From positions 4,340,001 through 4,404,000 of the forward strand of contig OZ244776.1 of NCBI GenBank assembly GCA_965219515.1: 64,000 nucleotides of DNA. Direction: 5' to 3'. Position 1 is the first letter of the stretch, and every line of letters begins with the position of its first letter. Positions 44,166 through 52,938 of this stretch are shown in pieces. This DNA is from Ilyomonas sp965219515 (GTDB lineage: Bacteria > Bacteroidota > Bacteroidia > Chitinophagales > Chitinophagaceae). The position numbers were made by a program, and so were the translations under genes. The notes under the pieces were generated by a model. It did no database searches, was not told the origin of the DNA, and saw only the letters and a program-made list of their open reading frames with translations.

Positions 44166-46475
44166 ATGAAGTACAGGTTTTTATATTTTTTGGGTGGAAT
44201 GATGATAATGCTGTTCGCTGCCTGCGACAATACAAAATACCTTGCAGCGGGGCAGGACTTATATGTTGGTTCGGAGTTGAAGGTAAAAGCAGATCCGCCG
44301 GTTTCAAAAAGTAAACGAAAAGCGTTGGAAAGCGATATGAAATCGCTCATTCGCCCAAAGCCAAATTCTAAAATTTTAGGCATCAGGCTAAAACTTGCGT
44401 TATATAACAGCGTAGATACGCCACGTGGAAAAGGATTGCGCTATCTGATAAAAAACAAACTGGGAGAGCCGCCGGTTATAGCCTCTTACAGCACGCTTGA
44501 TAAAGACCGCGAAGTAATACAGAACCGGCTTGAAAACAGGGGATATTTTAAAGATACCGTAACCTTGGATTCTATGGTGGCTCATAGAAAATTTACGGGT
44601 GTTTTTACCGCTTTGGTGCACGATCAATATACCATCCGCAATATTTCTTTTCCTAAGGACAGTTCGGTACTAAGCCGTACCATCAGAGGCAGAGATGCAA
44701 CGCAAAAACGCGCCATTCGCCGTTCGTTGTTTAAAGAAGGCGAGCCGTATGATCTGGATGTTGTGAAAGCCGAGCGGGCGCGTATTGATGCCAGGCTGAA
44801 ACAAAAGGGATTTTATTATTTTGGTCCGGACGATCTGATTGCCAGCATTGACTCTACGGTTGGTGATCACAAGGTTGATGTTTCGATGGAAATAAAAGAT
44901 GAAACACCACCACAGGCAAGACGGCAATACCGGATCAACGATATTATTGTATATGCCGATTATGATGTAAATAGCGATACCAGCATCGCGGGGGCAAAAA
45001 AATATCACGGCTATACAATTGTTGATCCCAATCATCGCTTTAATCCAAAAATGTTTGTTCGCACCCTGGTCTTTGATTCGGGCGAATTATATAACCGCGA
45101 CGATCACAATTTATCGCTTAACCGGCTTACGACATTGGGTGTTTACAAGTTTGTGAAAGCCCGCTTTCTGCCCGATCCCAATTCGGATAGCTTATTAAAT
45201 GCCTATTATTACCTCACGCCGACCGAAAAAAAATCGCTGCGGGCGCAGATATCAGGGCTTACCAAATCGAACAATGCAACGGGCGGAGAATTAACATTAA
45301 GCTGGCGTCATCGCAGCCTGTTTAAAGGCGCCGAATTGTTTACCGTTTCAGCTTATGCCGGTGTTGAGCAACAAATATCGTCGGGCATCAATGTGGGTAC
45401 GCGCCGCACCGGTGTGGAAGCCAACCTGTTTGTGCCGCGCATCATTGCTCCGTTTCATTTTCGTACCAACAGCAGCTTTGTGCCGCATACAAAGTTTGCG
45501 CTTGGTTACGAATTTTTTAACCGCAACACGCAATACCTGCTTACTTCTTTTCGCGGCAGTTATGGTTATGTATGGAAAGAAAATGTTTTGTCGGAACATC
45601 AGTTAAATGTGATTAACATAAGTTCGGTTCAGCCTAAAAATATAACGACAGAATTTGCAGACAGCATCATAAAAAATCCTGCGCTGGGGCGTAGCATAGA
45701 AAAGCAGTTTATCATCGGTTCTACCTATAATTACAATTTTAACACCGCAAACAAACCCAGCAGGCGAAGGAAAAATGATTTCTATTTTAATGGTAATCTC
45801 GATGTTTCGGGCAATCTGCTTGGGCTGATTACCGGAGCCGATGTAAGTAAAGGAAAAGAAAAGAATGTATTTGGCACACCGTTCTCTCAATATACACGTG
45901 TAGAACTTGATTTCAGGCATACCTATAAGTTGGGCACTTACAGCTCTTTTAATTCAAGAATTTTGGGCGGCGTGGGATATGCCTACGGCAACAGCAATAA
46001 CATTCCGTTTATTAAAGCGTTTTTTGCCGGCGGAACGAGCGACATCAGGGCTTTTCGCTCGCGCACATTGGGACCCGGAACTTTTTATGGCGGAAACGCC
46101 CGCGATACTTTTGTTATAGATCAACCCGGCGATGTTAAATTAGAACTCAATGCGGAATACCGGGCAAAGCTGTTTTCTATTGTGCGCGGTGCTTTGTTTG
46201 TAGATGCAGGCAACGTATGGACAAGAAAAACAGATTCTTTGCGGCCTGGCTCTAAATTCAGCAATCAGTTTGTAAAGCAAATCGGCGTAGGCATGGGCGC
46301 AGGTTTGCGGTTTGATATTTCCATCCTTGTGCTTCGCCTCGATCTTGCCATTCCCGTTCGGTTGCCTTACAACCCCGACGGGCAGCGATGGGTGTTCGAT
46401 CAGATAGATTTCGGCAGCAAAGAATGGCGCAGAAACAACCTGGTTTTTAATTTAGCAATTGGTTATCCGTTTTAG
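44166..46475 (+). CDS. TamL: lipoprotein TamA/BamA-like outer-membrane protein
   Basis: A 769-residue Omp85 family protein. The signal peptide ends in a lipobox (MIMLFAACDNTKYL), the mark of TamL, the Bacteroidota lipidated version of TamA. POTRA-like repeats follow (EVIQNRLENRGYFKDTVTLD; KAERARIDARLKQKGFYYFG; GELYNRDDHNLSLNRLTTLG), then the barrel with the surface-antigen motif KAFFAGGTSDIRAFRSRTLG at strand 6 loop and the ending VFNLAIGYPF. It lies 118 bp after tamB on the same strand, so the two form a TamL-TamB module. Possible role: outer-membrane protein insertion or lipid export. Confidence 0.92.
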   Translation: MKYRFLYFLGGMMIMLFAACDNTKYLAAGQDLYVGSELKVKADPPVSKSKRKALESDMKSLIRPKPNSKILGIRLKLALYNSVDTPRGKGLRYLIKNKLGEPPVIASYSTLDKDREVIQNRLENRGYFKDTVTLDSMVAHRKFTGVFTALVHDQYTIRNISFPKDSSVLSRTIRGRDATQKRAIRRSLFKEGEPYDLDVVKAERARIDARLKQKGFYYFGPDDLIASIDSTVGDHKVDVSMEIKDETPPQARRQYRINDIIVYADYDVNSDTSIAGAKKYHGYTIVDPNHRFNPKMFVRTLVFDSGELYNRDDHNLSLNRLTTLGVYKFVKARFLPDPNSDSLLNAYYYLTPTEKKSLRAQISGLTKSNNATGGELTLSWRHRSLFKGAELFTVSAYAGVEQQISSGINVGTRRTGVEANLFVPRIIAPFHFRTNSSFVPHTKFALGYEFFNRNTQYLLTSFRGSYGYVWKENVLSEHQLNVINISSVQPKNITTEFADSIIKNPALGRSIEKQFIIGSTYNYNFNTANKPSRRRKNDFYFNGNLDVSGNLLGLITGADVSKGKEKNVFGTPFSQYTRVELDFRHTYKLGTYSSFNSRILGGVGYAYGNSNNIPFIKAFFAGGTSDIRAFRSRTLGPGTFYGGNARDTFVIDQPGDVKLELNAEYRAKLFSIVRGALFVDAGNVWTRKTDSLRPGSKFSNQFVKQIGVGMGAGLRFDISILVLRLDLAIPVRLPYNPDGQRWVFDQIDFGSKEWRRNNLVFNLAIGYPF

Positions 46476-46579
46476 TATGATAAAATGTGTATGATGTACG
46501 CAAAATAAAATGTATAATTACATTTGTCCGTTGAAGAGTGAAGTGAGATGAACAAAACGGTAATACGGAAATTTTATAC

Positions 46580-47572
46580 ATGAAAGCAGTCATTCCGGTA
46601 GCGGGAGCGGGCGCCAAGCTTCGCCCGCATACTTATACGCAACCAAAAGCTTTGATACCGATAGCCGGTAAAACAATTTTAAGTTTTATTATTGATCCTC
46701 TTTATCAGGCCGGTATTTATGAGTTTGTTTTTATTGTTGGCTATCTCGGCGAAAAGATAGAAGAATATGTCCGGCAAACTTACCCGAATCTCTATTGCCA
46801 TTTTGTGCATCAGAACGAACGGCAGGGAACGGGTCATGCCATAGAATTAGCGCACAAGATTGTTGACGGCGATGATGTAATTGTAACACTCGGTGATACC
46901 ATTTGCGAGTATAACGTAGAAGACGTTTTGCGCAGCCCGTACAACATGCTGGGCGTAAAAAAAGTAGATGACCCGCGCCGGTTTGGCGTAGCAGAAATTA
47001 ATGCAGAAGAGTTTATAGATCATGTGGTAGAAAAGCCCTCTATTCCTAAAAGCAATATGGCGCTGGTAGGCGTTTACAAAATAAAAGATTCAAAAGTATT
47101 GTTTGGTTGTTTGCAGTATTTGTTTACGCAGGACATTAAAACGCTTGGCGAATATAACCTTACCGATGCATTGGAATGCATGATAAAAAGCGGAACGCAA
47201 TTCAAGCCGTTTAAGGTAAAAAGCTGGTATGACTGCGGTAAAAAGGAAACGCTTCTGGATACCAATGCAATTCTGTTAAAAAAAATGGGCAGCACCATTC
47301 ACGACTCTGTGCAAAACGAAAATTCGATCATCATTTCGCCTGTTACCATTGGCGCTGGCTGCATGTTGAAAAACTCCATTATCGGGCCGCATGTTTCAAT
47401 CGGTCCAAATACAACGGTACAATATTCTACGGTGCGCGACAGCATTATCGGGTCTTATACAACGCTGTATGAAGTGGTGATTGACAATTCGTTAATCGGC
47501 AGCGATGCATCTGTAAAAGGATTAAGCCGCAGCTTAAATATCGGCGATAATACGGAGATAGATTTCGGGTAG
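46580..47572 (+). CDS. Sugar nucleotidyltransferase (glucose-1-P thymidylyl-/uridylyltransferase type)
   Basis: A 330-residue NTP_transferase protein. The nucleotide-binding start MKAVIPVAGAGAKLRPHTYT then QPKALIPIAGKTILS is clear, with the catalytic Mg site near IVTLGDTICEYNV and the sugar-site region GVKKVDDPRRFGVAEI and VEKP. The C-terminal quarter is a left-handed beta-helix (ISPVTIGAGCMLKNSIIGPH). It makes an NDP-sugar for surface polysaccharides. Long C-terminal beta-helix resembles RmlA-long or GlmU-like enzymes, but the acetyltransferase residues are not evident. Exact sugar not assignable. Confidence 0.9.
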   Translation: MKAVIPVAGAGAKLRPHTYTQPKALIPIAGKTILSFIIDPLYQAGIYEFVFIVGYLGEKIEEYVRQTYPNLYCHFVHQNERQGTGHAIELAHKIVDGDDVIVTLGDTICEYNVEDVLRSPYNMLGVKKVDDPRRFGVAEINAEEFIDHVVEKPSIPKSNMALVGVYKIKDSKVLFGCLQYLFTQDIKTLGEYNLTDALECMIKSGTQFKPFKVKSWYDCGKKETLLDTNAILLKKMGSTIHDSVQNENSIIISPVTIGAGCMLKNSIIGPHVSIGPNTTVQYSTVRDSIIGSYTTLYEVVIDNSLIGSDASVKGLSRSLNIGDNTEIDFG

Positions 47573-47575
47573 AAG

Positions 47576-47881
47576 TTATTTACGTTTGCTGCGTTTTTTC
47601 CATTCCTTTTTATCTGATTCAGCATGATGTAAACATAAAGTATAAATTCTGTTTTCTTTGAAGGAATAAATAATTTGATATGGAAAATGATGCAGTTGTA
47701 TTCTTCTTACCGATTTAGAAAGATTGAAATAAGCTTTCGGATTTCGTTGCAGATTTTTATATGCATCATCAAACACTCTATCAAAATCATCGGCTACATC
47801 AAAAGAAACGGATTCATAGTAAATTCTGGTTTTAGCTATATCAACCCAAAACAATTCATGAACGTTTACTTCGTAGCTCAT
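47576..47881 (-). CDS. RelE/ParE family toxin
   Basis: A 101-residue RelE/ParE-fold protein: FWVDIAKTRIYYESVSFDVA then DDFDRVFDDAYKNLQRNPKA, the typical helix pair, followed by YFNLSKSVRRIQLHHFPYQI and IIYSFKENRIYTLCLHHAES, the beta-sheet with basic residues. Such toxins cleave mRNA at the ribosome or inhibit gyrase. It starts within the antitoxin gene (26-bp overlap) and ends 3 bp from the nucleotidyltransferase stop. Confidence 0.92.
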   Translation of the reverse strand: MSYEVNVHELFWVDIAKTRIYYESVSFDVADDFDRVFDDAYKNLQRNPKAYFNLSKSVRRIQLHHFPYQIIYSFKENRIYTLCLHHAESDKKEWKKRSKRK

Positions 47882-48098
47882 TTCTTAAATTGGTAAGTTT
47901 ATCCATAAAGTCATCACCGGACATAAGTTTTGCGGAGCCGTTTTCTATGCTTCGCTGTCTGCTTTTTATTTCTTCCCATTGCTCTTCGGTTAATGTATTT
48001 TCTTCCGGCTCTTCGTCCAAATTTTCCCGCAAAGCGTAATACAGTTCCAGTTTTTCTGCTTTTGGTAATTGCAGCGCCTGCTCTATAATTGCATTCAT
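47856..48098 (-). CDS. Antitoxin (addiction module component family)
   Basis: An 80-residue acidic protein, first gene of the pair: IIEQALQLPKAEKLELYYAL, LTEEQWEEIKSRQRSIENGS and a C-terminal SGDDFMDKLTNLRNELRS. This is the pattern of the small addiction-module proteins (PF09720-like) that pair with ParE/RelE toxins: a helical N-terminus for dimerisation and a C-terminal toxin-wrapping helix. Overlaps the toxin gene by 26 bp. Confidence 0.88.
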   Translation of the reverse strand: MNAIIEQALQLPKAEKLELYYALRENLDEEPEENTLTEEQWEEIKSRQRSIENGSAKLMSGDDFMDKLTNLRNELRSKRS

Positions 48099-48182
48099 GT
48101 AAATATGATTTTCAGGTTGTAATATAAAAAATTCTGATTATTGTTAAGCAAAAAAAGTAATAACAAGTCTCTGGTTATTCCT

Positions 48183-48210
48183 GCGTTCTCAGCCTCCTGT
48201 TTCCCGTCTT
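48183..48210. repeat. Heptanucleotide-period repeat
   Basis: Four 7-bp units GCGTTCT, CAGCCTC, CTGTTTC, CCGTCTT: G at the third place and a pyrimidine run of four afterwards. It lies between acs and the antitoxin gene. Weaker than the other heptad loci. Confidence 0.5.
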
Positions 48211-48231
48211 TTAAAACTTGCAACTTAATAT

Positions 48232-50157
48232 CTACACTTTGCCCGCCTTAATTTCTTCTACCACGGCCGGATCGAGCAGCGTTGTGGTATCACCCAGATT
48301 TTCCGTTTCGCCTTCGGCAATTTTGCGAAGAATGCGGCGCATTATTTTTCCGCTGCGCGTTTTGGGCAGTCCTTTTACAAATTGTATTTTATCGGGCTTT
48401 GCAATGGGGCCAATAATGCGGCTTACCGTTGCCACAATGCCGGTTTTAGAAAGCTCCTGTTTTGCGGCATTGCCTTCATAAATTACATACGCATAAATGC
48501 CCTGTCCTTTTATTTCGTGCGGATAACCAACCACGGCGCTTTCTACCACGCCTGCGTGCATGTTGATGGCGTTCTCCACTTCGGCAGTGCCAATGCGATG
48601 CCCGCTTACATTCAGCACATCATCTACCCTGCCCGTAATGCGGTAATTGCCTTCTTCATCGCGCATCGCGCCATCGCCGGTAAAATATAAGTTCGGGTAC
48701 GTGCTGAAATAGTTTTTGCGAAAGCGTTCATGGTCGCCATACGTGGTGCGAAGAATAGACGGCCAAGGCGCTTTGATGCACAGATTTCCACTCACGTTGT
48801 TGCCTTCTACTTCATTACCGTTTTCATCAACCAGTAAGGGCTGCACGCCAGGCAATGGCAGCGTGGCAAACGATGGTTTGGCGGGCGTAATGCCAGCCAA
48901 GTTAGAGATTAATATACCGCCGGTTTCTGTTTGCCACCATGTATCGGCAATGGGGCATTTCTTCTTGCCAATGTGTTCATCATACCAATGCCAGGCTTCT
49001 TCGTTAATGGGTTCGCCAACGGTTCCTAATACTTGCAGGGAAGATAAATCTTTGCCTTCCAGCGGCTGCAATCCATAACTCATCAAGCTGCGGATGGCGG
49101 TAGGTGCGGTGTATAAAATATTCACCTTGAATTTATCAACAATATTCCAGAACCTGCCGGCATCCGGCCAGGTAGGAATGCCTTCAAACATCAGCGAGGT
49201 AGCGCCCGCGCTTAACGGTCCGTACAAGATGTAACTATGACCTGTTATCCAGCCAATGTCTGCTGTACAGAAATGCACGTCACCGGGCTGACATTGAAAT
49301 ACATTTACAAAAGAATAGGCTGTATAAACCATATAGCCGGCGCAGGTATGCACCACGCCTTTCGGCTTGCCGGTGCTGCCCGATGTATATAAGATAAACA
49401 GCGGATCTTCGGCATCCATTTCTTCCGCCGCAAATGAAACCACACCTTCTTTTTCCACCTGCATTTCGGCATGTTCCATCTCATCTTCCCACCACACATC
49501 TCTTCCTTTCAGCATCGAAACGGGTGTTCGGGTGCGTGTATAAACAATCACTTTTTTCACCGTTTTGTTTCCCAGCAAGGCATCATCAATCACATCTTTT
49601 AACGGAATTACTTTTTCGCCGCGATAAGCACCATCGGCAGTAACAATATATTCAACGCCGGCATCCTGCAATCTGTCTGCAATACTTTGTGCTGAAAAAC
49701 CGCCGAACACCACGCTGTGTATTGCCCCGATGCGCGCGCAACCCAATACGGCATACGCCAGTTCGGGCACCATGCCCATGTAAATACAAACCCGATCGCC
49801 TTTTGTAACACCATTGTTTTTTAAAACCTGCGCAAACTGGCAAACCCGCTTGTGCAGCCGGTTGTAGGTAACAATGCGCACACGGTCTTCCGGATTGTTC
49901 GGTTCCCAGATTATGGCCGGCTGCTCGCCTGACGTTTCTAAATGACGGTCAATGCAATTTTCGGTGATATTTAGCTTTGCACCGCTGAACCATTCGATTT
50001 TCGGATCGGTAAAATTCCAGTCCAACACTTTGGTCCATTGCTTTTTCCATTGAAAATGCTGCGCAACATTCGCCCAAAACGCTTCGGGATTGTCAATGCT
50101 TTTTTTATACGCTTCGCGATATTGTTCTATTGAGGTAATCTGATAAGGATAAGACAT
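48232..50157 (-). CDS. acs: Acetyl-CoA synthetase
   Basis: A 641-residue AMP-forming acetate-CoA ligase, start ATG at 50157 (MSYPYQITSIEQYREAY). Motifs: LFILYTSGSTGKPKGVVHTC (A3 loop), ADTWWQTETGGILISNLAGI (acetate site with the conserved Trp), YFTGDGAMRDEEGNYRITGR then VDDVLNVSGHRIGTAEVE, and the C-terminal KTRSGKIMRRILRKIAEGE carrying the catalytic Lys that is regulated by acetylation in other bacteria. It activates acetate for the TCA cycle or lipid synthesis. A heptad repeat lies between its stop and the upstream antitoxin gene. Confidence 0.97.
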   Translation of the reverse strand: MSYPYQITSIEQYREAYKKSIDNPEAFWANVAQHFQWKKQWTKVLDWNFTDPKIEWFSGAKLNITENCIDRHLETSGEQPAIIWEPNNPEDRVRIVTYNRLHKRVCQFAQVLKNNGVTKGDRVCIYMGMVPELAYAVLGCARIGAIHSVVFGGFSAQSIADRLQDAGVEYIVTADGAYRGEKVIPLKDVIDDALLGNKTVKKVIVYTRTRTPVSMLKGRDVWWEDEMEHAEMQVEKEGVVSFAAEEMDAEDPLFILYTSGSTGKPKGVVHTCAGYMVYTAYSFVNVFQCQPGDVHFCTADIGWITGHSYILYGPLSAGATSLMFEGIPTWPDAGRFWNIVDKFKVNILYTAPTAIRSLMSYGLQPLEGKDLSSLQVLGTVGEPINEEAWHWYDEHIGKKKCPIADTWWQTETGGILISNLAGITPAKPSFATLPLPGVQPLLVDENGNEVEGNNVSGNLCIKAPWPSILRTTYGDHERFRKNYFSTYPNLYFTGDGAMRDEEGNYRITGRVDDVLNVSGHRIGTAEVENAINMHAGVVESAVVGYPHEIKGQGIYAYVIYEGNAAKQELSKTGIVATVSRIIGPIAKPDKIQFVKGLPKTRSGKIMRRILRKIAEGETENLGDTTTLLDPAVVEEIKAGKV

Positions 50158-50342
50158 ATACAAGCCATTTATTTTTTAAAAGTAGTGTTTCGCCGCGACG
50201 CCGCGAAGGGCACAAAGAAATAAAAAATATTGGTGCTGTCTGATCGGTTGTTTAATACATGCCTGACACCTGTTAAAATTTTCAGCAGTACCTCCCCGCT
50301 CATGCACTGCCTTATCTTTACAGCCAACATAGTTTCATCAGC

Positions 50343-51245
50343 ATGTCGTTACGGGTAAATAATCTGGTAAAAATATATGGCGAACAAAAAGCCGTAAACA
50401 ACATTTCGTTTTCAATTGGCAAAGGAGAAATTGTTGGCTTTTTAGGCCCGAACGGTGCCGGTAAAAGCACTACCATGAAGATGATTACCGGTTATTTGCA
50501 ACCCGATAGCGGCGCTGCATTCGTATGCAATGTGAATGTGGCTGACAACCCGATAGCCGTGAAAAAAAAAATAGGTTATCTGCCCGAAGCCAATCCATTG
50601 TATTATGATATGTATGTAAGAGAATACCTGCAGTTTATTGCCGGTATTCATCACTTGCAAAATATAAAGCACGAAGTAAACCGGGTAATTGATTTGACAG
50701 GATTAACCATTGAAAGCAAAAAGAAAACGGGACAATTATCGAAAGGATACAAGCAGCGTGTGGGGCTTGCGGCTGCTTTAATACATAATCCAGATGTATT
50801 GATATTGGATGAGCCGACGAGCGGTCTTGATCCGAATCAGATCATCGAAATAAGAAACGTAATTAAAGAGCAGGCAAAAGATAAAACGGTATTGTTTTCA
50901 TCGCATATTTTGCAGGAAGTGCAGGCGGTTTGCAGCCGCATTATCATCATCAACAAAGGCAAGCTGGTTGCCGATGATACAATACAAAATTTAGGAAAGA
51001 AAAACGCCAAAAGTATTGTCAGCGTTGCGTTTGACGCAATTGTAAATGCAACTTTGCTACAAAATTTATCTTCGGTAATTGAAGTAAATAAAACCGGCGA
51101 TTCTTCGTTTTCGCTAAGCACCAACAATGACAATGAAACGCGCAGGCAACTATTAAAGCTTGCCTTGCAACACAATCTGAATATTGTATCGCTGCAATCG
51201 GAAGGAAATAATTTGGAAGATGTATTCAGACAACTGACAATGTGA
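50343..51245 (+). CDS. gldA: GldA-type gliding motility ABC transporter ATPase
   Basis: A 300-residue ABC ATPase. Walker A is GFLGPNGAGKSTTMKMITGY (near residues 34-53), the Q-loop follows at IGYLPEANPLYYDMYVREYL, signature LSKGYKQRVGLAAALIHNPD, Walker B VLILDEPTSGLDPNQ and H-loop FSSHILQEVQAVC. Close to GldA, whose membrane partners are GldF and GldG; those are not adjacent here. Generic drug/copper exporters look similar, so the symbol rests on length and overall resemblance. The stop codon is immediately inside a heptad repeat array (first unit starts at 51244). Confidence 0.88.
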   Translation: MSLRVNNLVKIYGEQKAVNNISFSIGKGEIVGFLGPNGAGKSTTMKMITGYLQPDSGAAFVCNVNVADNPIAVKKKIGYLPEANPLYYDMYVREYLQFIAGIHHLQNIKHEVNRVIDLTGLTIESKKKTGQLSKGYKQRVGLAAALIHNPDVLILDEPTSGLDPNQIIEIRNVIKEQAKDKTVLFSSHILQEVQAVCSRIIIINKGKLVADDTIQNLGKKNAKSIVSVAFDAIVNATLLQNLSSVIEVNKTGDSSFSLSTNNDNETRRQLLKLALQHNLNIVSLQSEGNNLEDVFRQLTM

Positions 51246-51306
51246 GAAGTGAGAAGTGAGAAGTGAGAAGTGAGAAGTGAGAAGTGAGAAGTGAGAAGTG
51301 AGAAGT
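51244..51306. repeat. Tandem GAGAAGT x9
   Basis: Nine perfect copies of the 7-bp unit GAGAAGT begin at the gldA stop codon (the TGA overlaps the first unit). Length 63 bp. The phase is kept by the degenerate heptads that follow. Confidence 0.95.
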
Positions 51307-51418
51307 ATTCTGGTTACGTAAGATACATCTACTACATATTACTTACTACAAAATACAAAAATCAAAAATACAAAAACGCAAAGCTTAAAGCTGATTGCTG
51401 ACGGCTGATAACTATCGA
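51307..51418. repeat. Degenerate 7-bp-period tract in the same phase
   Basis: Sixteen consecutive 7-bp windows in exactly the phase of the preceding array: TCTACTA, CATATTA, CTTACTA; then CAAAATA, CAAAAAT, CAAAAAT, ACAAAAA, CGCAAAG; then CTTAAAG, CTGATTG, CTGACGG, CTGATAA, CTATCGA. Successive words resemble each other and drift. The tract ends three bases before the ATG of the DUF2461 gene, so the whole 175 bp between the two genes is periodic. Confidence 0.75.
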
Positions 51419-51421
51419 ACA

Positions 51422-52093
51422 ATGCTTCAAAAATCAACAATTGCATTTCTGAAAAATCTGAAGAAAAATAATGTAAAAGAATGGTTTGATGCCAACCGCA
51501 AAACGTATGATGCAGCGCGTGCCGATTTTATAAATCTGGTTGATGACATATTAAAACAACATGCTAAAAAAGATGAAGATATTGCCGTTTTGCAGGCGAA
51601 AGATTGTGTGTTTCGCATCAACAGAGACATTCGCTTCAGCAAAGACAAAACGCCTTATAAAAGCAATTTCTCGGCAGGCTTCACACGCGGCGGAAAAAAA
51701 AGTCCGTTGGCCGGTTATTATCTTCAGATAGAGCCCGGAAATAAGAGTATAATCGGCGGCGGTTTGTGGGCGCCGGAAACGGATAGTTTGAAAAAAGTAA
51801 GGCAGGAAATAGATTATTCTTTTGGTGAATTTTCAAAAATCATCCGCAACAAATCATTTGTAAAAGAATACGGGGATTTGCATAAAGATAAAGACATGTT
51901 ATTAATCCGTCCGCCCAAAGGATATGCCGATGATAACAAAGCCATTGAATATCTGAAGCTGAAAAGTTTTGTTGCCATGAAACCTTTGAATGACGATGAA
52001 TTAACCGATGAACAACTGGTAAAAAATATTGCGGAAGCGTTATCTGCATTACAACCTTTTCTCCGCTTTCTGAATGCCGCCATCGAAGGTTAA
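51422..52093 (+). CDS. DUF2461 family protein
   Basis: A 223-residue protein of the DUF2461 (TIGR02453) family; start ATG at 51422 (an earlier TTG would lie inside the heptad tract). Characteristic LKNLKKNNVKEWFDANRKTY, the middle FRINRDIRFSKDKTPYKSNF and the SPLAGYYLQIEPGNKSIIGG, GLWAPET stretch, then the C-terminal GYADDNKAIEYLKLKSFVAM. The family is widespread and structurally uncharacterised to my knowledge. Alone between gldA and ubiE, same strand. Confidence 0.93.
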   Translation: MLQKSTIAFLKNLKKNNVKEWFDANRKTYDAARADFINLVDDILKQHAKKDEDIAVLQAKDCVFRINRDIRFSKDKTPYKSNFSAGFTRGGKKSPLAGYYLQIEPGNKSIIGGGLWAPETDSLKKVRQEIDYSFGEFSKIIRNKSFVKEYGDLHKDKDMLLIRPPKGYADDNKAIEYLKLKSFVAMKPLNDDELTDEQLVKNIAEALSALQPFLRFLNAAIEG

Positions 52094-52131
52094 CAAAAGC
52101 CTTTTGCAAACCGGTTTATCTTCGCGTTCCT

Positions 52132-52884
52132 ATGTCAGAATTTGCGCATGATCGTATCACACCTTACAAAGACAGTCAGCTTGGCAAGAAGCAGCAGGTA
52201 GCAAAGATGTTCAATAACATTGCCTTTCGCTACGATTTTCTCAATCATTTTCTTACGGCGGGCATTGATGTATGGTGGCGAAAAAAAATGATTCTGCAAT
52301 TAAAAAGCATTCATCCGCAAACCATATTGGATGTAGCCACCGGAACTGCCGACGTAGCCATATTAACCTATAACTTATTGCAGCCGAAAAAGATAACCGG
52401 CATAGATATTTCGGACGGTATGTTGCAATTGGGAAGAAAAAAAATAAAAAAAGCCGGTCTGCAAAATTCAATTGAATTGGTGAATGCCGACAGCGAAACC
52501 ATACCGTATGATGACAATGTGTTTGATGCAATAACTGTTGCCTTCGGCGTTAGAAATTTTGAACACCTGGAACGCGGTTTAGCCGAAATGCTGCGCGTAT
52601 TAAAACCTGGCGGAAAGCTGGCCGTGCTTGAGTTTTCTCAGCCTAAGAACAAATTGTTTAAAGCATTTTGTCATTTTTACAATAACATAATTGTGCCCGG
52701 CGCCGGGCGGTTGTTAGCCAAAAACAAAGATGCTTATAGTTATCTGAATCAGTCTGCCAAAGCGTTTCCTGAAAGAGAAAAGTTCACTGCAATTCTGGCT
52801 GACGCGGGTTATAAAAATGTATCTTATCAACCATTAAGTCTGGGCATTTGCTGCCGGTATATCGGGGAAAAAAATAACCTGTAA
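52132..52884 (+). CDS. ubiE/menG: Demethylmenaquinone methyltransferase
   Basis: A 250-residue SAM-dependent methyltransferase that finishes menaquinone synthesis (demethylmenaquinone to menaquinone). The family opening KKQQVAKMFNNIAFRYDFLN then HFLTAGIDVWWRKKMI is unmistakable; SAM motif I is ILDVATGTADVAILTYNLL, followed by TGIDISDGMLQLGRKKI, and the second signature FDAITVAFGVRNFEHLERGL. The C-terminus PLSLGICCRYIGEK is as expected. Menaquinone is the usual quinone of Bacteroidota. It is upstream of porT with an ORF6N gene in between. Confidence 0.95.
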   Translation: MSEFAHDRITPYKDSQLGKKQQVAKMFNNIAFRYDFLNHFLTAGIDVWWRKKMILQLKSIHPQTILDVATGTADVAILTYNLLQPKKITGIDISDGMLQLGRKKIKKAGLQNSIELVNADSETIPYDDNVFDAITVAFGVRNFEHLERGLAEMLRVLKPGGKLAVLEFSQPKNKLFKAFCHFYNNIIVPGAGRLLAKNKDAYSYLNQSAKAFPEREKFTAILADAGYKNVSYQPLSLGICCRYIGEKNNL

Positions 52885-52938
52885 GAACGTTATTTTCATT
52901 ATCTGTTTCGCTTTACATTCGTTGTATAATACTCCTTT

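Noticed and set aside
47576..48098. Novel defence island around the toxin-antitoxin pair
   Set aside because: The pair stands between a nucleotidyltransferase and acs, with no nuclease, helicase or other defence gene nearby.
51244..51306. Phase-variation repeat for gldA
   Set aside because: The array starts at the stop codon, outside the coding part, so length changes would not switch the frame of gldA.
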